DNA of 64,000 bases from Streptomyces longhuiensis (GCF_020616555.1 NZ_CP085173.1:2480001-2544000), one strand, 5' to 3'; counted from the stretch's first letter, positions 53,092 through 61,532 are shown. The notes: generated from the sequence alone by a model not told the origin. Numbers and translations: made by a program.

Positions 53092-53694
53092 ATGGCCGGA
53101 TTTCGGAGTCTGGCGAGACAGGCGCGCGACCCGCGCAATGATCTGGCACTGCGGCGGTACTCGCTGCGCAAGTGCCTGGAGCGGTTTGCCCCTTACGGGC
53201 ACCGGGCGACCTGGGACCACCTGTGCTCGCGGGCCGGGTTCGATCCCGAGGACCGGTCCCCCGAGCCGGCGCGGCTGACGGCCGCGCTCGACGAGCTCGA
53301 GGAGGCGCGGGCGGTCTGGCTCGCGTACGAGACGCAGTTCGCGGAGCGCCGCCGCAAGGAGAAGCACGACGGGCTGCGCAGACCGGGCACGGTCGACGAC
53401 TGGCACCGGCTGACCTGGGGCGGCTTCGGCGTCGCCTGGTGCGACGACCCGATGGTGCATCCCTCCGAGCCTCTCGCGGAGGTTCTGAACCGGCTGATCG
53501 CGGCCCTGGAGCGCGAGCCCGGCACGGCCTGTCCGGTCTGCACCGGCACGGCACTGCTCTGGAAGCACGACCTGGCGCACGAACCGTCGTCAGGACCGGT
53601 CTGCACCCATTGCGGCATCGTGGTGCCGCGCCCCGTCCTCACCCCCGCGTCGCTGGCCGGAGCCTGGCGGGCGCGGGTCCTTGTCCCGGCGTAG
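53092..53694 (+). CDS. Hypothetical protein with C-terminal zinc ribbon
   Basis: 200 residues. I do not recognise a named family. Residues 1-120 are helical, charged and Trp-rich (TVDDWHRLTWGGFGVAW). Near the C-terminus CPVCTGTALLWKHDLA and CTHCGIVVPR form a CxxC...CxxC zinc ribbon. No signal peptide or membrane segment. The ATG has GGAGG upstream. The 257-base gap before it contains a small dyad near 52967-52979 (GATGGAGTCCATC) and nothing else I can name. Confidence 0.75.
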   Translation: MAGFRSLARQARDPRNDLALRRYSLRKCLERFAPYGHRATWDHLCSRAGFDPEDRSPEPARLTAALDELEEARAVWLAYETQFAERRRKEKHDGLRRPGTVDDWHRLTWGGFGVAWCDDPMVHPSEPLAEVLNRLIAALEREPGTACPVCTGTALLWKHDLAHEPSSGPVCTHCGIVVPRPVLTPASLAGAWRARVLVPA

Positions 53695-53771
53695 AGCGCA
53701 TCGGCACGAGCACGACTGTGTGAGCACGGGGGTGCCGGCCATGAGCCGCACCCCCGGTCCGCTCACCCGCC

Positions 53772-54284
53772 TCAGCCGCTCGGTGTGATCACGTCGGTCT
53801 GGACGGCCAGCTTGAACTCGGCGAGGAGCAGCGGCGTACGGATCAGCGCGTCACCCGCGCCGCGCACCGAGATCTTCAGGCCGATCGGGGTTCCCGGGTG
53901 CACGAACATCTGCCAGGTGTACGACCGGTACTGACCGCCGCCGGTCGGCGCGGAGTCCGTCGTGGCGGTCGAGTCGTAGCCGGTCGAACCGGCGAGCGGG
54001 TCGCGCACGAAGCGCGCCCTGAACTCGCGCGGTCCGGAGTCCGGCTCCCAGAAGACCAGCGCGGACAGGGTGCCCCATCCGTCGTGACTCGGCCGGATCA
54101 GACCCGAGTGGGTGTCCGGGTACTTGGACCCCTTCGGCGGTTCGTGCATCTTCCAGGGGTCGTACGACTCCTCGCCCGCCGCGTAGGGGAAGCGGACGAG
54201 GTGGTAGCCGTCGCGGTCATAGGTGATCTTCTGCGGGCCCGAGCGTGCGGCCTCGTACTTCAGCGAGCAGATGGCGAGTCCCAT
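53772..54284 (-). CDS. Hypothetical protein
   Basis: 170 residues, no signal peptide or membrane segment, rich in aromatic residues and beta-prone segments (YHLVRFPYAAGEESYDPW, YRSYTWQMFVHPGTP). No recognisable catalytic motif. Coding is supported by codon usage and a compact ATG start at 54284 just after a short gap. It could be a beta-sandwich structural protein. It converges with the zinc-ribbon gene. Confidence 0.7.
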   Translation of the reverse strand: MGLAICSLKYEAARSGPQKITYDRDGYHLVRFPYAAGEESYDPWKMHEPPKGSKYPDTHSGLIRPSHDGWGTLSALVFWEPDSGPREFRARFVRDPLAGSTGYDSTATTDSAPTGGGQYRSYTWQMFVHPGTPIGLKISVRGAGDALIRTPLLLAEFKLAVQTDVITPSG

Positions 54285-54410
54285 CGCGTCTCCCCGTCCC
54301 CGTGAGCCGTCGTGCCGTCATGGCTTCATGCCTTCATGTCCTCATTCATCCCCAACTCCCCTGCGCGTGAAGACATCGGGCCGGCCGGCTCCGGTTGCGG
54401 GTGCGCGCCG

Positions 54411-55253
54411 TCACACGTCGCGGCGCCGTACGACGACCAGCGCCAGGGCGAGCGCGACCAGCGGCCAGAGGACGAACACGGTCCAGCTCCCGGCGACCGT
54501 GGCCCCGTTGTACGCCTCGGCCGGCGTTCCGTAGATCTGGGCCAGGCGCTGCCACGCGTTGCGCACCATCGCGTTGGCGAAGGTGACGGACAGCGGCTTG
54601 CGGGACGAGAAGAACACCGGCAGCAGGAGCAGGACGAAGGTGCCCGCGACCATCGTGGTGGCGCTGTGCCGGATCAGGACGCCGAGCCCGAGGCCCACCA
54701 GCGCGCACACCGGGGCGAGCAGCGCCGACGCGGCCAGGGCCCGCAGCGCGTTGGGGTCGCCGAGGGAGACCGCGGCGTCCCGCCCGCTGAGGATGGCCTG
54801 GGCGACGGAGAACGAGCACAGGGCGACGAACGTCCCGATCACGGTCCACAGGACGGCCTGCACGACGGCCTTGGCCAGCACCACCGCGCCGCGCGCGGGG
54901 ACGGCCACGGTGGTGGTGCGGATGAGGCCGCTGCCGTACTCGCTGACCACGGCGATCGCGCCGACGGACACGGCGGCGAGCATCAGCGTCAGATACGCCT
55001 CGGCAGGAAACGCGTCCCCCAGCGAGAAGGCGTGCTCCCGCTGCGTGAGGGCGTCGTAGCGCGGGAAGTTGTTGTAGTCGGCGAGGGCGCGGGCCGCGGC
55101 GAAGCCGGTCACGACCAGCGTGACCAGGACGATCACCCAGGGCGTGGAGCGCAGCGACCGTACCTTGATCCACTCGGCGGCGACGAGGTCGAGGAAGCGG
55201 GCGGGCGGTTCGTCCACCGCCGCGGCGATGGTTGTTGCCGTCGTGCTCGTCAT
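54411..55253 (-). CDS. ABC-2 type transporter permease
   Basis: 280 residues, six membrane helices. The N-terminus FLDLVAAEWIKVRSLRSTPWV is typical of ABC-2 exporter permeases, and SEYGSGLIRTTTVAVP is a familiar motif of these proteins. The ATG overlaps the ATPase gene stop (ATGA). With the ATPase it forms an exporter, possibly for a drug or peptide, controlled by the divergent two-component system. Confidence 0.9.
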   Translation of the reverse strand: MTSTTATTIAAAVDEPPARFLDLVAAEWIKVRSLRSTPWVIVLVTLVVTGFAAARALADYNNFPRYDALTQREHAFSLGDAFPAEAYLTLMLAAVSVGAIAVVSEYGSGLIRTTTVAVPARGAVVLAKAVVQAVLWTVIGTFVALCSFSVAQAILSGRDAAVSLGDPNALRALAASALLAPVCALVGLGLGVLIRHSATTMVAGTFVLLLLPVFFSSRKPLSVTFANAMVRNAWQRLAQIYGTPAEAYNGATVAGSWTVFVLWPLVALALALVVVRRRDV

Positions 55254-56188
55254 CGGGCCTGCCCCGCCTTTCCCGCGTCTCCCGACAGGTACTCGACGCT
55301 GCCGGCGGTGAGTTCCATGAACGCCTCCTCCAGCGAGGCCGTGCGGTTGGTCAGCTCGTGCAGCAGGATCCGGTGCTCGAAGGCGAGCGCTCCGACACGC
55401 TCGGCGGGCAGCCCGGTCACGGCGATCCTGGCCGCGTCCGGCGGGCCGTGCGGCGCGACGGACGCGCCGGCCGCCGTGAGGACGGCCGTCAGTTCGCCGG
55501 CCTGGGGCGTCGCGACCAGCACGCTGAAGCGGGTGCTGCGGGCCGCGAACTCCCGTACGGACTCGGCGGCGATGAGACGACCCTGTCCGATCACGACGAG
55601 CTGGTCCGCGGTGCTCTCCATCTCCGTCATGAGATGGCTGGAGAGGAAGACGGTGCGTCCCTCGGCCGCCAGGCGGCGGAAGAGGCCGCGTACCCAGAGC
55701 ACACCCTCCGGGTCCATGCCGTTGATCGGCTCGTCGAACATCAGGACAGGAGGGTCGCCGAGCAGTGCCGCCGCGATGCCGAGCCGCTGCTTCATGCCGA
55801 GCGAGAACCCGCCGATGCGGCGCCCGGCCGCCTCGGTCAGGCCCACCTCGGCGAGCACCTCGGCCACGCGGCTCGCCGGGATGCGGTTGCCGCGGGCCAG
55901 GGCGCCGAGGTGCGCGGTGGCGCTGCGCCCGCCGTGCACCTGCTGGGCGTCGAGCAGCGCGCCGACGTGGCGCAGGCCGCGCGGGTGGGTGCGGAAGGGG
56001 ACGCCGCCGACGGTGGAGGTGCCGGCGGTGGGCGCGTCCAGGCCGAGGACCATCCGCATGGTGGTCGTCTTGCCCGCGCCGTTGGGGCCGAGGAAGCCGG
56101 TGACCTGTCCCGGCCGGACGGTGAAGGAGAGGTGGTCGACGGCGGTCTTGTCGCCGTACCGCTTGGTGAGTTCGCTGACTTCGATCAC
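55250..56188 (-). CDS. ABC exporter ATP-binding protein
   Basis: 312 residues. Walker A GPNGAGKTTTMRM, signature GGFSLGMKQRLGIAAAL, Walker B VLMFDEPINGMD and switch histidine in SSHLM. The C-terminal 90 residues form the extra domain of drug-exporter ATPases (FSVLVATPQAGELTAVL). The GTG start is 134 bases from the divergent histidine kinase gene. Confidence 0.93.
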   Translation of the reverse strand: MIEVSELTKRYGDKTAVDHLSFTVRPGQVTGFLGPNGAGKTTTMRMVLGLDAPTAGTSTVGGVPFRTHPRGLRHVGALLDAQQVHGGRSATAHLGALARGNRIPASRVAEVLAEVGLTEAAGRRIGGFSLGMKQRLGIAAALLGDPPVLMFDEPINGMDPEGVLWVRGLFRRLAAEGRTVFLSSHLMTEMESTADQLVVIGQGRLIAAESVREFAARSTRFSVLVATPQAGELTAVLTAAGASVAPHGPPDAARIAVTGLPAERVGALAFEHRILLHELTNRTASLEEAFMELTAGSVEYLSGDAGKAGQAR

Positions 56189-56322
56189 GAGGGCAACGGT
56201 GCCGGTGCGGGTCAGGGGCGCGCATCGGCCCGTCGGCGGCCTTCCCTGGGGACGGCATGCACCCGTGGGATGCAGCCCGTGGGCTCATGCCGGGAGCGGG
56301 ACGGCGCACCTACGATCCGTGT

Positions 56323-57567
56323 GTGGACGCCACCTCGATACCCCCGCCGCCCCAGCGCGCCTACGGGACGCACCGTACGGTCCTCACCTGGATCGGCGCG
56401 GTCCTGTACCCGTTCATGGCGCTGCTCCCCGCGGTCAGCGCCGACGAAAGGGCGCCCGGCATCCTCCCGGCCTGCGGCTCGGCGCTCGCGACGGTCCTGC
56501 TCGTCGGCCTGATCCGGCGCAGGCCCATGACGGCCCTGGTCATGATGCTGCTCGTCAGCGCCCTCCTGCCGCCTGCGGCCAAGTACCACGGTCCTGTGTG
56601 GTTCGTGCCGTTCGTGGCGGTCGACGTCACCCTCGGGTACGTCGTCGGGACGCGCACGCTGCGGTCGTCGGCGGTCGCCGTCTGCCTCACGTTCCTCACG
56701 CAGTGCCTGACGATCCTCGGCTTCACGCACGGGCCCGACAACCTCGTCGTGATCGGGACGATCGCCCTCCTGGCGCTGGTCACCGCCTGTGTCGTGGGCC
56801 TCCTCGGCAGCGAACGCCGCCGGCACGCGACGGAGCTGCGGTCGCACGAGGTCGCCGAGGCGATCACGGCCGAACGGCTCCGGATCGCCCGCGAGTTGCA
56901 CGACCAGGTCGCGCACAGCATCGGCATCATCGCGATCCAGGCCGGCGTCGGCAGCCGGGTCATCGAGACGCAGCCGCTGGAGGCGAGGGCCGCCCTGAGC
57001 GCCATCGAGGCCACGAGCAGGGAGACCCTGTCGGGGCTGCGGCGCACGCTCGTCGCGCTCCGCAGGTCGGGCCCTTCGGTGGAGCCGGAGGCGGCGCCGT
57101 ACGGCCCGGCGCCGGGCCTCGCCGACCTGGAGCGCCTGACCGCCACGACCACGGACGCGGGCGTCGAGGTCGATCTGCGGTGGAGCGGGCTGCGGCGTCA
57201 ACTGCCGCCCGACATCGACCTGTCGGCGTACCGCATCGTGCAGGAGGCGCTGACGAACGTGGTGCGGCACTCGGGCGCCGGGCGGTGCCGGGTGAGCGTC
57301 GGGTTCGGGGAGGATGAGCTGTCCGTGGAGATCGTCGACGAAGGGCGCGGGATGCGGGGCGCGGGGACGGGCGAGGGGTTCGGGATCACCGGGATGCGGG
57401 AGCGGGTGGCGCTGCTGCACGGCGAGTTCGGTGCGGGGCCGCGGCCCGAGGGGGGCTTCCGGGTGGCGGCGCGGCTGCCGCTGCCGGAGCGGACGGCCAC
57501 GGCCACGGCGACAGCGACAACGACAGCGACGGATGACGCCGCCGCGGCCGGGGCGGACACCCGATGA
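56323..57567 (+). CDS. Sensor histidine kinase (HisKA_3 class)
   Basis: 414 residues. Four to five membrane helices in residues 18-165, then HisKA_3 with the phospho-acceptor histidine in RIARELHDQVAHSIG, and an HATPase domain with EALTNVVRHSGAG and VDEGRGMRG. The C-terminal end is a low-complexity Thr/Ala tail. The GTG at 56323 is six bases after a TACGAT -10, implying a leaderless transcript; upstream in-frame ATGs lack ribosome sites. It probably senses envelope stress or an antibiotic and controls the divergent exporter. Confidence 0.92.
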   Translation: MDATSIPPPPQRAYGTHRTVLTWIGAVLYPFMALLPAVSADERAPGILPACGSALATVLLVGLIRRRPMTALVMMLLVSALLPPAAKYHGPVWFVPFVAVDVTLGYVVGTRTLRSSAVAVCLTFLTQCLTILGFTHGPDNLVVIGTIALLALVTACVVGLLGSERRRHATELRSHEVAEAITAERLRIARELHDQVAHSIGIIAIQAGVGSRVIETQPLEARAALSAIEATSRETLSGLRRTLVALRRSGPSVEPEAAPYGPAPGLADLERLTATTTDAGVEVDLRWSGLRRQLPPDIDLSAYRIVQEALTNVVRHSGAGRCRVSVGFGEDELSVEIVDEGRGMRGAGTGEGFGITGMRERVALLHGEFGAGPRPEGGFRVAARLPLPERTATATATATTTATDDAAAAGADTR

Positions 57568-58226
57568 CCGTGCGCGTGGTGCTCGCCGACGACCAGCCGC
57601 TCGTACGCTCCGGACTGCGTGTCCTCATCTCCGACACCCCTGATCTGGAGGTCGTCGGGGAGGCCGCGAACGGTGAGGAGGCGGTCCGGCTGGCGCAGGA
57701 GGTCGGCCCCGATGTGATCGTGATGGACATCCGGATGCCGGGCATGAACGGGATCGAGGCCACGAGCCTGGTCACCTCGGGCCCGGGGGCGACCCGTGTG
57801 CTGGTGCTGACCACCTTCGACGAGGACGAGTACGTCTACGGGGCGCTGCGCGCCGGCGCGAGCGGTTTCGCGGTCAAGGACATGGCGCTCGACGACATCC
57901 TCGCGGCGATCCGGGTCGTCGCCGCCGGGGACGCGCTGATCGCGCCCGGGATCACGCGCCGCCTCATCGCCGACTTCGTCGGGCGTCCCGAGCCGTCGCC
58001 CGCCCGCGCGCCGCGCCCGGTCGAGGGCATCACGGAGCGGGAGCGCGAGGTGCTGACGCTGGTGGGGCTCGGCCGGTCGAACAGCGAGATCGCCGACGAG
58101 CTCTACATCACCGTGGCCACGACCAAGTCGCACGTGGCGCGCCTGTTCACCAAGCTGGGCGCCCGGGACCGGGTCCAACTCGTCATCATCGCCTACGAGT
58201 CGGGGCTGGTCTCCGCGCCCCGCTGA
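57564..58226 (+). CDS. NarL/LuxR-type response regulator
   Basis: 220 residues. Receiver domain with acidic pocket in VVLADDQPLV, the phospho-acceptor Asp in VIVMDIRMPGMNG and Lys in GFAVKDM. C-terminal LuxR helix-turn-helix (ITEREREVLTLVGLGRSNSE, ATTKSHVARLFTKLGARDRV). The ATG overlaps the kinase stop (ATGA), so the two make a cognate pair. Confidence 0.95.
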   Translation: MTVRVVLADDQPLVRSGLRVLISDTPDLEVVGEAANGEEAVRLAQEVGPDVIVMDIRMPGMNGIEATSLVTSGPGATRVLVLTTFDEDEYVYGALRAGASGFAVKDMALDDILAAIRVVAAGDALIAPGITRRLIADFVGRPEPSPARAPRPVEGITEREREVLTLVGLGRSNSEIADELYITVATTKSHVARLFTKLGARDRVQLVIIAYESGLVSAPR

Positions 58227-58228
58227 GC

Positions 58229-58246
58229 GGCCGCCGAGCGGCGGCC
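58229..58246. terminator. Hairpin between response regulator and soxR
   Basis: GGCCGCC and GGCGGCC form a seven-base-pair stem around GAGC in the 22-base gap between the convergent stop codons. Confidence 0.55.
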
Positions 58247-58248
58247 CC

Positions 58249-58716
58249 TCAGGCGTCCTCCCGGCTCTCCCGCATCAGGCGGGACCCGGTGAGGCGCTCG
58301 CCGAACACGTCGTCCGGGTTCGAGAGCACACAGTTCTCCAGGGACAGACAGCCGCAGCCGATGCAGTCGGTCAGATGGTCGCGCAGGCGCCCCAGCTGGG
58401 TGATGCGCTGGTCCAGTTCGGAGCGCCAGGCCTCGGAGAGGTGCGCCCAGTCCTCGCGGGTCGGGGTGCGCCCCTCGGGCAGTGCGGACAGCGCGTCCCG
58501 GATCGTGGCGAGCGGGATGCCGACGCGCTGCGCGGCGCGGATGAACGCGACCCTGCGCAGGGTGTCGCGCTGGTAGCGGCGCTGGTTGCCCGTCGTGCGA
58601 CGGCTGCTGATCAGACCCTTGGCCTCGTAGAAGTGCAGGGCCGAGACGGCGGCTCCGCTGCGCGCCGACAGCTGACCGACGGTGAGTTCGTGGATCTTCA
58701 CTGGAATCTGGGGCAC
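58249..58716 (-). CDS. soxR: Redox-sensing MerR family regulator SoxR
   Basis: 155 residues. The MerR helix-turn-helix ([20 protein letters not shown]), recognition helix and dimer coil lead to the [2Fe-2S] ligand loop [12 protein letters not shown], with all four cysteines present. In Streptomyces SoxR responds to redox-active compounds such as actinorhodin rather than controlling soxS. TAGGCT on the minus strand (58724-58729) ends seven bases before the GTG, so the transcript looks leaderless; a second GTG at 58701 is in frame. Confidence 0.95.
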   Translation of the reverse strand: MPQIPVKIHELTVGQLSARSGAAVSALHFYEAKGLISSRRTTGNQRRYQRDTLRRVAFIRAAQRVGIPLATIRDALSALPEGRTPTREDWAHLSEAWRSELDQRITQLGRLRDHLTDCIGCGCLSLENCVLSNPDDVFGERLTGSRLMRESREDA

Positions 58717-58749
58717 CGTGCCGAGCCTACTGGGCCGACCCTGCCGTCG

Positions 58750-58778
58750 TTGACAGAGGTCGCCCGCCCTAGCATGCT
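58750..58778 (+). promoter_or_regulatory. Promoter of the MaoC gene
   Basis: A consensus -35 TTGACA (58750-58755) and CATGCT (58773-58778) are 17 bases apart. The TetR-type operator begins at the last base of the -10, the position expected for repression. Confidence 0.65.
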
Positions 58779-58791
58779 GAGCAAGCGCTTA
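58778..58791. promoter_or_regulatory. TetR operator candidate 1
   Basis: TGAGCAAGCGCTTA fits TNAGC-N4-GCTNA symmetry. The same sequence with one base changed occurs upstream of the convergent TetR gene at 60005-60018, which supports it as that regulator's site. Confidence 0.6.
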
Positions 58792-58813
58792 GACATCCGC
58801 CTTAGACATCCGC
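58788..58813. repeat. Perfect 13-bp tandem duplication in the MaoC leader
   Basis: CTTAGACATCCGC is repeated head to tail (58788-58800 and 58801-58813). The first copy overlaps the 3' half of the TetR operator, so the duplication also copies part of that half-site. Confidence 0.85.
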
Positions 58814-58841
58814 GCATGGTGCACACATGGGAGGCCAGGAC

Positions 58842-59303
58842 ATGGCAGAGCCGAGGGTTTTCGCGACGGTCGACGAGCTGCGCGCGGCGGTGGGCGAGCA
58901 GCTGGGGTACAGCGACTGGGTCGAGATCGAGCAGAAGCGGATCGACCAGTTCGCGGACGCCACGGGTGACCACCAGTGGATTCACGTCGACCCCGAGCGC
59001 GCCAAGGACGGGCCGTTCGGCACGACGATCGCGCACGGTTATCTGACCCTGTCGCTGCTCCCCCTCTTCGGGCCGCAGCTGATCAAGGTCGACGGCATGA
59101 AGATGGGCGTGAACTACGGGACGAACAAGGTCCGCTTCCCCGCCCCCGTGCCGGTCGGCTCCCGGCTGCGCGCCACCGCGAAGATCACGGGCGTCGACGA
59201 CGTACCCGGCGGCGTCCAGGTCTCGGTCGCCTTCACGGTGGAGCGCGACGGCGGCGAGAAGCCGGTGTGCGTCGCCGAGTCGGTGTCCCGCTACTACCTC
59301 TGA
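58842..59303 (+). CDS. MaoC family hydratase
   Basis: 153 residues. Hot-dog fold with the hydratase-2 motif: the catalytic Asp and His appear in FADATGDHQWIHVD, followed by GPFGTTIAHGYLTLSLLP. It hydrates an enoyl-CoA. The ATG at 58842 has GGGAGG seven bases upstream, better than the ATG at 58827. It is probably controlled by the TetR gene that converges on it. Confidence 0.93.
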   Translation: MAEPRVFATVDELRAAVGEQLGYSDWVEIEQKRIDQFADATGDHQWIHVDPERAKDGPFGTTIAHGYLTLSLLPLFGPQLIKVDGMKMGVNYGTNKVRFPAPVPVGSRLRATAKITGVDDVPGGVQVSVAFTVERDGGEKPVCVAESVSRYYL

Positions 59304-59318
59304 GCCCCTCGGGGCTCA
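59301..59318. terminator. Bidirectional hairpin containing both stop codons
   Basis: TGAGCCCC/GGGGCTCA is a perfect 8-bp stem around TC. The stop of the MaoC gene (59301-59303) and the stop of the convergent TetR gene (59316-59318) are the outermost bases of the two arms. Confidence 0.75.
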
Positions 59319-59954
59319 GGAGGTCCGGGCCCCCACCATCCGCAGGACGAGGTCGGCGTACAGCTCGCCGACCTCGTCGGGCGTCCGGCGGCCCTCCGAG
59401 TTGAACCAGCGCGACACGTCGATGCAGAGCGACAGCACGGCCAGCGTGGTGCCCGGGAGGTCCGGGACGTCGAACTCCCCCGCCTTCACACCGTCGTTGA
59501 GGATCTCGCGCACGGTGGCGTCGCTCTCGCGGCGCAGGGCCACGATCTCGGGCCGGTGCTCCTCGCCGAGCGAGTCCAGCTCGTACTGCACGACGCGCGC
59601 CGTCAGATGGCGCGCCGCGTGCCAGCGGACGAAGGACCGTACGGCCTCGGAGAGCCGCTCGGCGGCGGTGCCCTCCTCGGCGGCCGCGTCCTTGAGGATC
59701 TCCAGGGCCTTCTCGTGGCCGATGCGGCTGATGCGGAGGAGCAGGTCCTCCTTGGTCCGGTAGTGGATGTAGAGCGCCGCCGGGCTCATGCCGGCCCGGC
59801 TCGCGATGTCCCTGGTGGTGGTCGCGTGGTAGCCGCGCTCCGCGAACGCCTCGACGGCGGCGATCAGCAGCCGCCTGGCCGCGTCCGGGGTGACCTCGGC
59901 CCAGGACATGTCGTCCGTGGCAGCCTCGTTCTGGCCGTGCCGCTCCGCGCTCAT
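59316..59954 (-). CDS. TetR family regulator (acyl-CoA type)
   Basis: 212 residues. TetR helix-turn-helix at about 25-70 (AFAERGYHATTTRDIASRAG, PAALYIHYRTKEDLLLRI), a C-terminal ligand domain of the kind that binds acyl-CoAs. The ATG at 59952-59954 is chosen; an upstream in-frame start would begin in the promoter. The upstream region carries the operator-like site at 60005-60018, so it is probably autoregulated. Confidence 0.9.
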   Translation of the reverse strand: MSAERHGQNEAATDDMSWAEVTPDAARRLLIAAVEAFAERGYHATTTRDIASRAGMSPAALYIHYRTKEDLLLRISRIGHEKALEILKDAAAEEGTAAERLSEAVRSFVRWHAARHLTARVVQYELDSLGEEHRPEIVALRRESDATVREILNDGVKAGEFDVPDLPGTTLAVLSLCIDVSRWFNSEGRRTPDEVGELYADLVLRMVGARTS

Positions 59955-60004
59955 CGCTCGCTCACATCCTCCCGTGGACAGGACGAACACCATACCCCTA
60001 GAGG

Positions 60005-60018
60005 TGAGCGAGCGCTTA
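60005..60018. promoter_or_regulatory. TetR operator candidate 2
   Basis: TGAGCGAGCGCTTA differs by one base from the site at 58778-58791 and has the same TNAGC-N4-GCTNA symmetry. It overlaps the expected -35 of the TetR gene (with TATGGT as the -10), consistent with autorepression. Confidence 0.6.
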
Positions 60019-60028
60019 GTTCCGTACG

Positions 60029-60319
60029 TCAGGCGACGGGCTTGAAGGGGTCGTGCTCGGCGAGGATCTTGTCGATTCGGGCCTGGTCGATACGGCTGAC
60101 GACCTGATCGACCTCCTGACGGTCCCGGATGACCTTGGCGAGCGTGAACGCGGAGGTCGTCAGATAGAGGACGGCGATGGCGAGGAAGCCCCGGACCCAG
60201 CCGCTGGCGTCGATGCGGTAGATCCCGACGGCGGTCGCCACGAGCGCGAGCGCGAAAGAGGCGACGGCCTGTCCGTAGAAGGCGTTGGTGGTCCTGTGCT
60301 TGACCGGTGTGTCACTCAT
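60029..60319 (-). CDS. YiaA/YiaB-like two-helix membrane protein
   Basis: 96 residues. Two hydrophobic segments (QAVASFALALVATAVGIYRI and FLAIAVLYLTTSAFTLAKVI) joined by a short DASGW loop, followed by a charged helical tail. This matches the YiaAB domain, of unknown function. The ATG at 60317-60319 lacks a good ribosome site. Downstream of the acyl-CoA dehydrogenase start region but transcribed in the same direction with 61 bases between. Confidence 0.8.
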   Translation of the reverse strand: MSDTPVKHRTTNAFYGQAVASFALALVATAVGIYRIDASGWVRGFLAIAVLYLTTSAFTLAKVIRDRQEVDQVVSRIDQARIDKILAEHDPFKPVA

Positions 60320-60380
60320 GGGCGACAGCATGGAGCGGACGGGGGCGCACCCCCATCCGCTCACGTACTCAGAAACGTAC

Positions 60381-61532
60381 TCAGAAGGCCGAGACGCCGG
60401 TGAGCGCGCGGCCGATGATGAGCTTCTGGATCTGGCTGGTGCCCTCGTAGAGGGTCATGACGCGGGCGTCGCGCAGGAGCTTGCCGACCGGGTACTCGTC
60501 GATGTAGCCGTAGCCGCCGAAGACCTGGAGGGCGTTGTTCGCGCAGCGCACCGCGGCCTCGGAGGCGAAGAGCTTCGCCTTGGAGGCGGCGGTCGCGAAG
60601 TCCTCGCCGCGGTCGATGAGGTCGGCGACGCGCCAGGTCAGCAGACGCGCGGCGTCCACGTCCACGGAGATGTCGCTGATCAGCTCCTGCACCAGCTGGT
60701 ACGAGGCGATGGACTTGCCGAACTGCTCGCGCTCCGCCGCGTATCCCACGGCGGCGTCGAGCGCGGCCTGCGCGATGCCGACGCAGCCCGCGGCCACGGA
60801 CATGCGCCCCTTGGCGAGCGCCGCCATGGCGACGGAGAAGCCCTTGCCCTCGGGCCCGAGCATCGCGGAGGCGGGGACGCGGACGTCCTCGAGGACCAGC
60901 TCGGCGGTGGCCTGGCCGCGCAGGCCGAGCTTGCCGTGGATGGTGCGGCGGGTGAGGCCGGGGGTGTCCGTGGGGACGAGGAAGGCGGTGACGCCCTTGT
61001 GTCCCGGGGCGTCGGTGGAGCGGGCGAAGAGGAGGACGACGTCGGCCCAGGTGCCGTTCGTGATGAACATCTTGGAGCCGTTGATCACGTAGTCGTCGCC
61101 GTCACGGACGGCCCGGGTCGTGAGGTTGCCGGCGTCGGAGCCGGTGCCGGGCTCGGTGAGGCCGAAGCAGCCCAGGGCCTCGCCGGCCGTGAGCCGCGGC
61201 AGCCACTGCCGCTTCTGCTCCTCGGTCCCGTAGGACTGGATCGTCTTGGTGACCAGGCCGAGCGAGACGGAGACGATGCCGCGCACGGACGAATCGCCGC
61301 GCCCCAGCTCCTCCGTGACCAGGCAGTACGCGAGGTGGTCACCGCCCGAGCCGCCGTACTCCTCGTCGATGGTCAGACCCAGGAAGCCGACGTCGCCGAG
61401 CTTCTTGACGATGCCGCGGTCGACCTCTTCGGCGCGGTCCCAGCCGACGACGTTCGGGGTGATCTCGCGCGCCACGAAGTCCCGGGCGAGCTGCCTCGCG
61501 GCCGCCTGCTCCTCGCTGAGCTCCAGATTCAT
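60381..61532 (-). CDS. Acyl-CoA dehydrogenase
   Basis: 383 residues, the standard length. FAD-binding segment CFGLTEPGTGSDAGNLTT, FITNGTWADVVLLFAR and the C-terminal signature QVFGGYGYIDEYPVGKLLRD. The catalytic glutamate is in TLYEGTSQIQ. It catalyses alpha,beta-dehydrogenation of an acyl-CoA. The ATG at 61530-61532 is eight bases after GAGG; the in-frame ATG six codons earlier is less likely. Divergent from a TetR gene. Confidence 0.96.
   Translation of the reverse strand: MNLELSEEQAAARQLARDFVAREITPNVVGWDRAEEVDRGIVKKLGDVGFLGLTIDEEYGGSGGDHLAYCLVTEELGRGDSSVRGIVSVSLGLVTKTIQSYGTEEQKRQWLPRLTAGEALGCFGLTEPGTGSDAGNLTTRAVRDGDDYVINGSKMFITNGTWADVVLLFARSTDAPGHKGVTAFLVPTDTPGLTRRTIHGKLGLRGQATAELVLEDVRVPASAMLGPEGKGFSVAMAALAKGRMSVAAGCVGIAQAALDAAVGYAAEREQFGKSIASYQLVQELISDISVDVDAARLLTWRVADLIDRGEDFATAASKAKLFASEAAVRCANNALQVFGGYGYIDEYPVGKLLRDARVMTLYEGTSQIQKLIIGRALTGVSAF

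Noticed and set aside
58249..58716. SoxR targets within the window
   Set aside because: I looked for the CCTCAAG-N4-CTTGAGG-type SoxR box near the oxidoreductases and transporters and did not see one.
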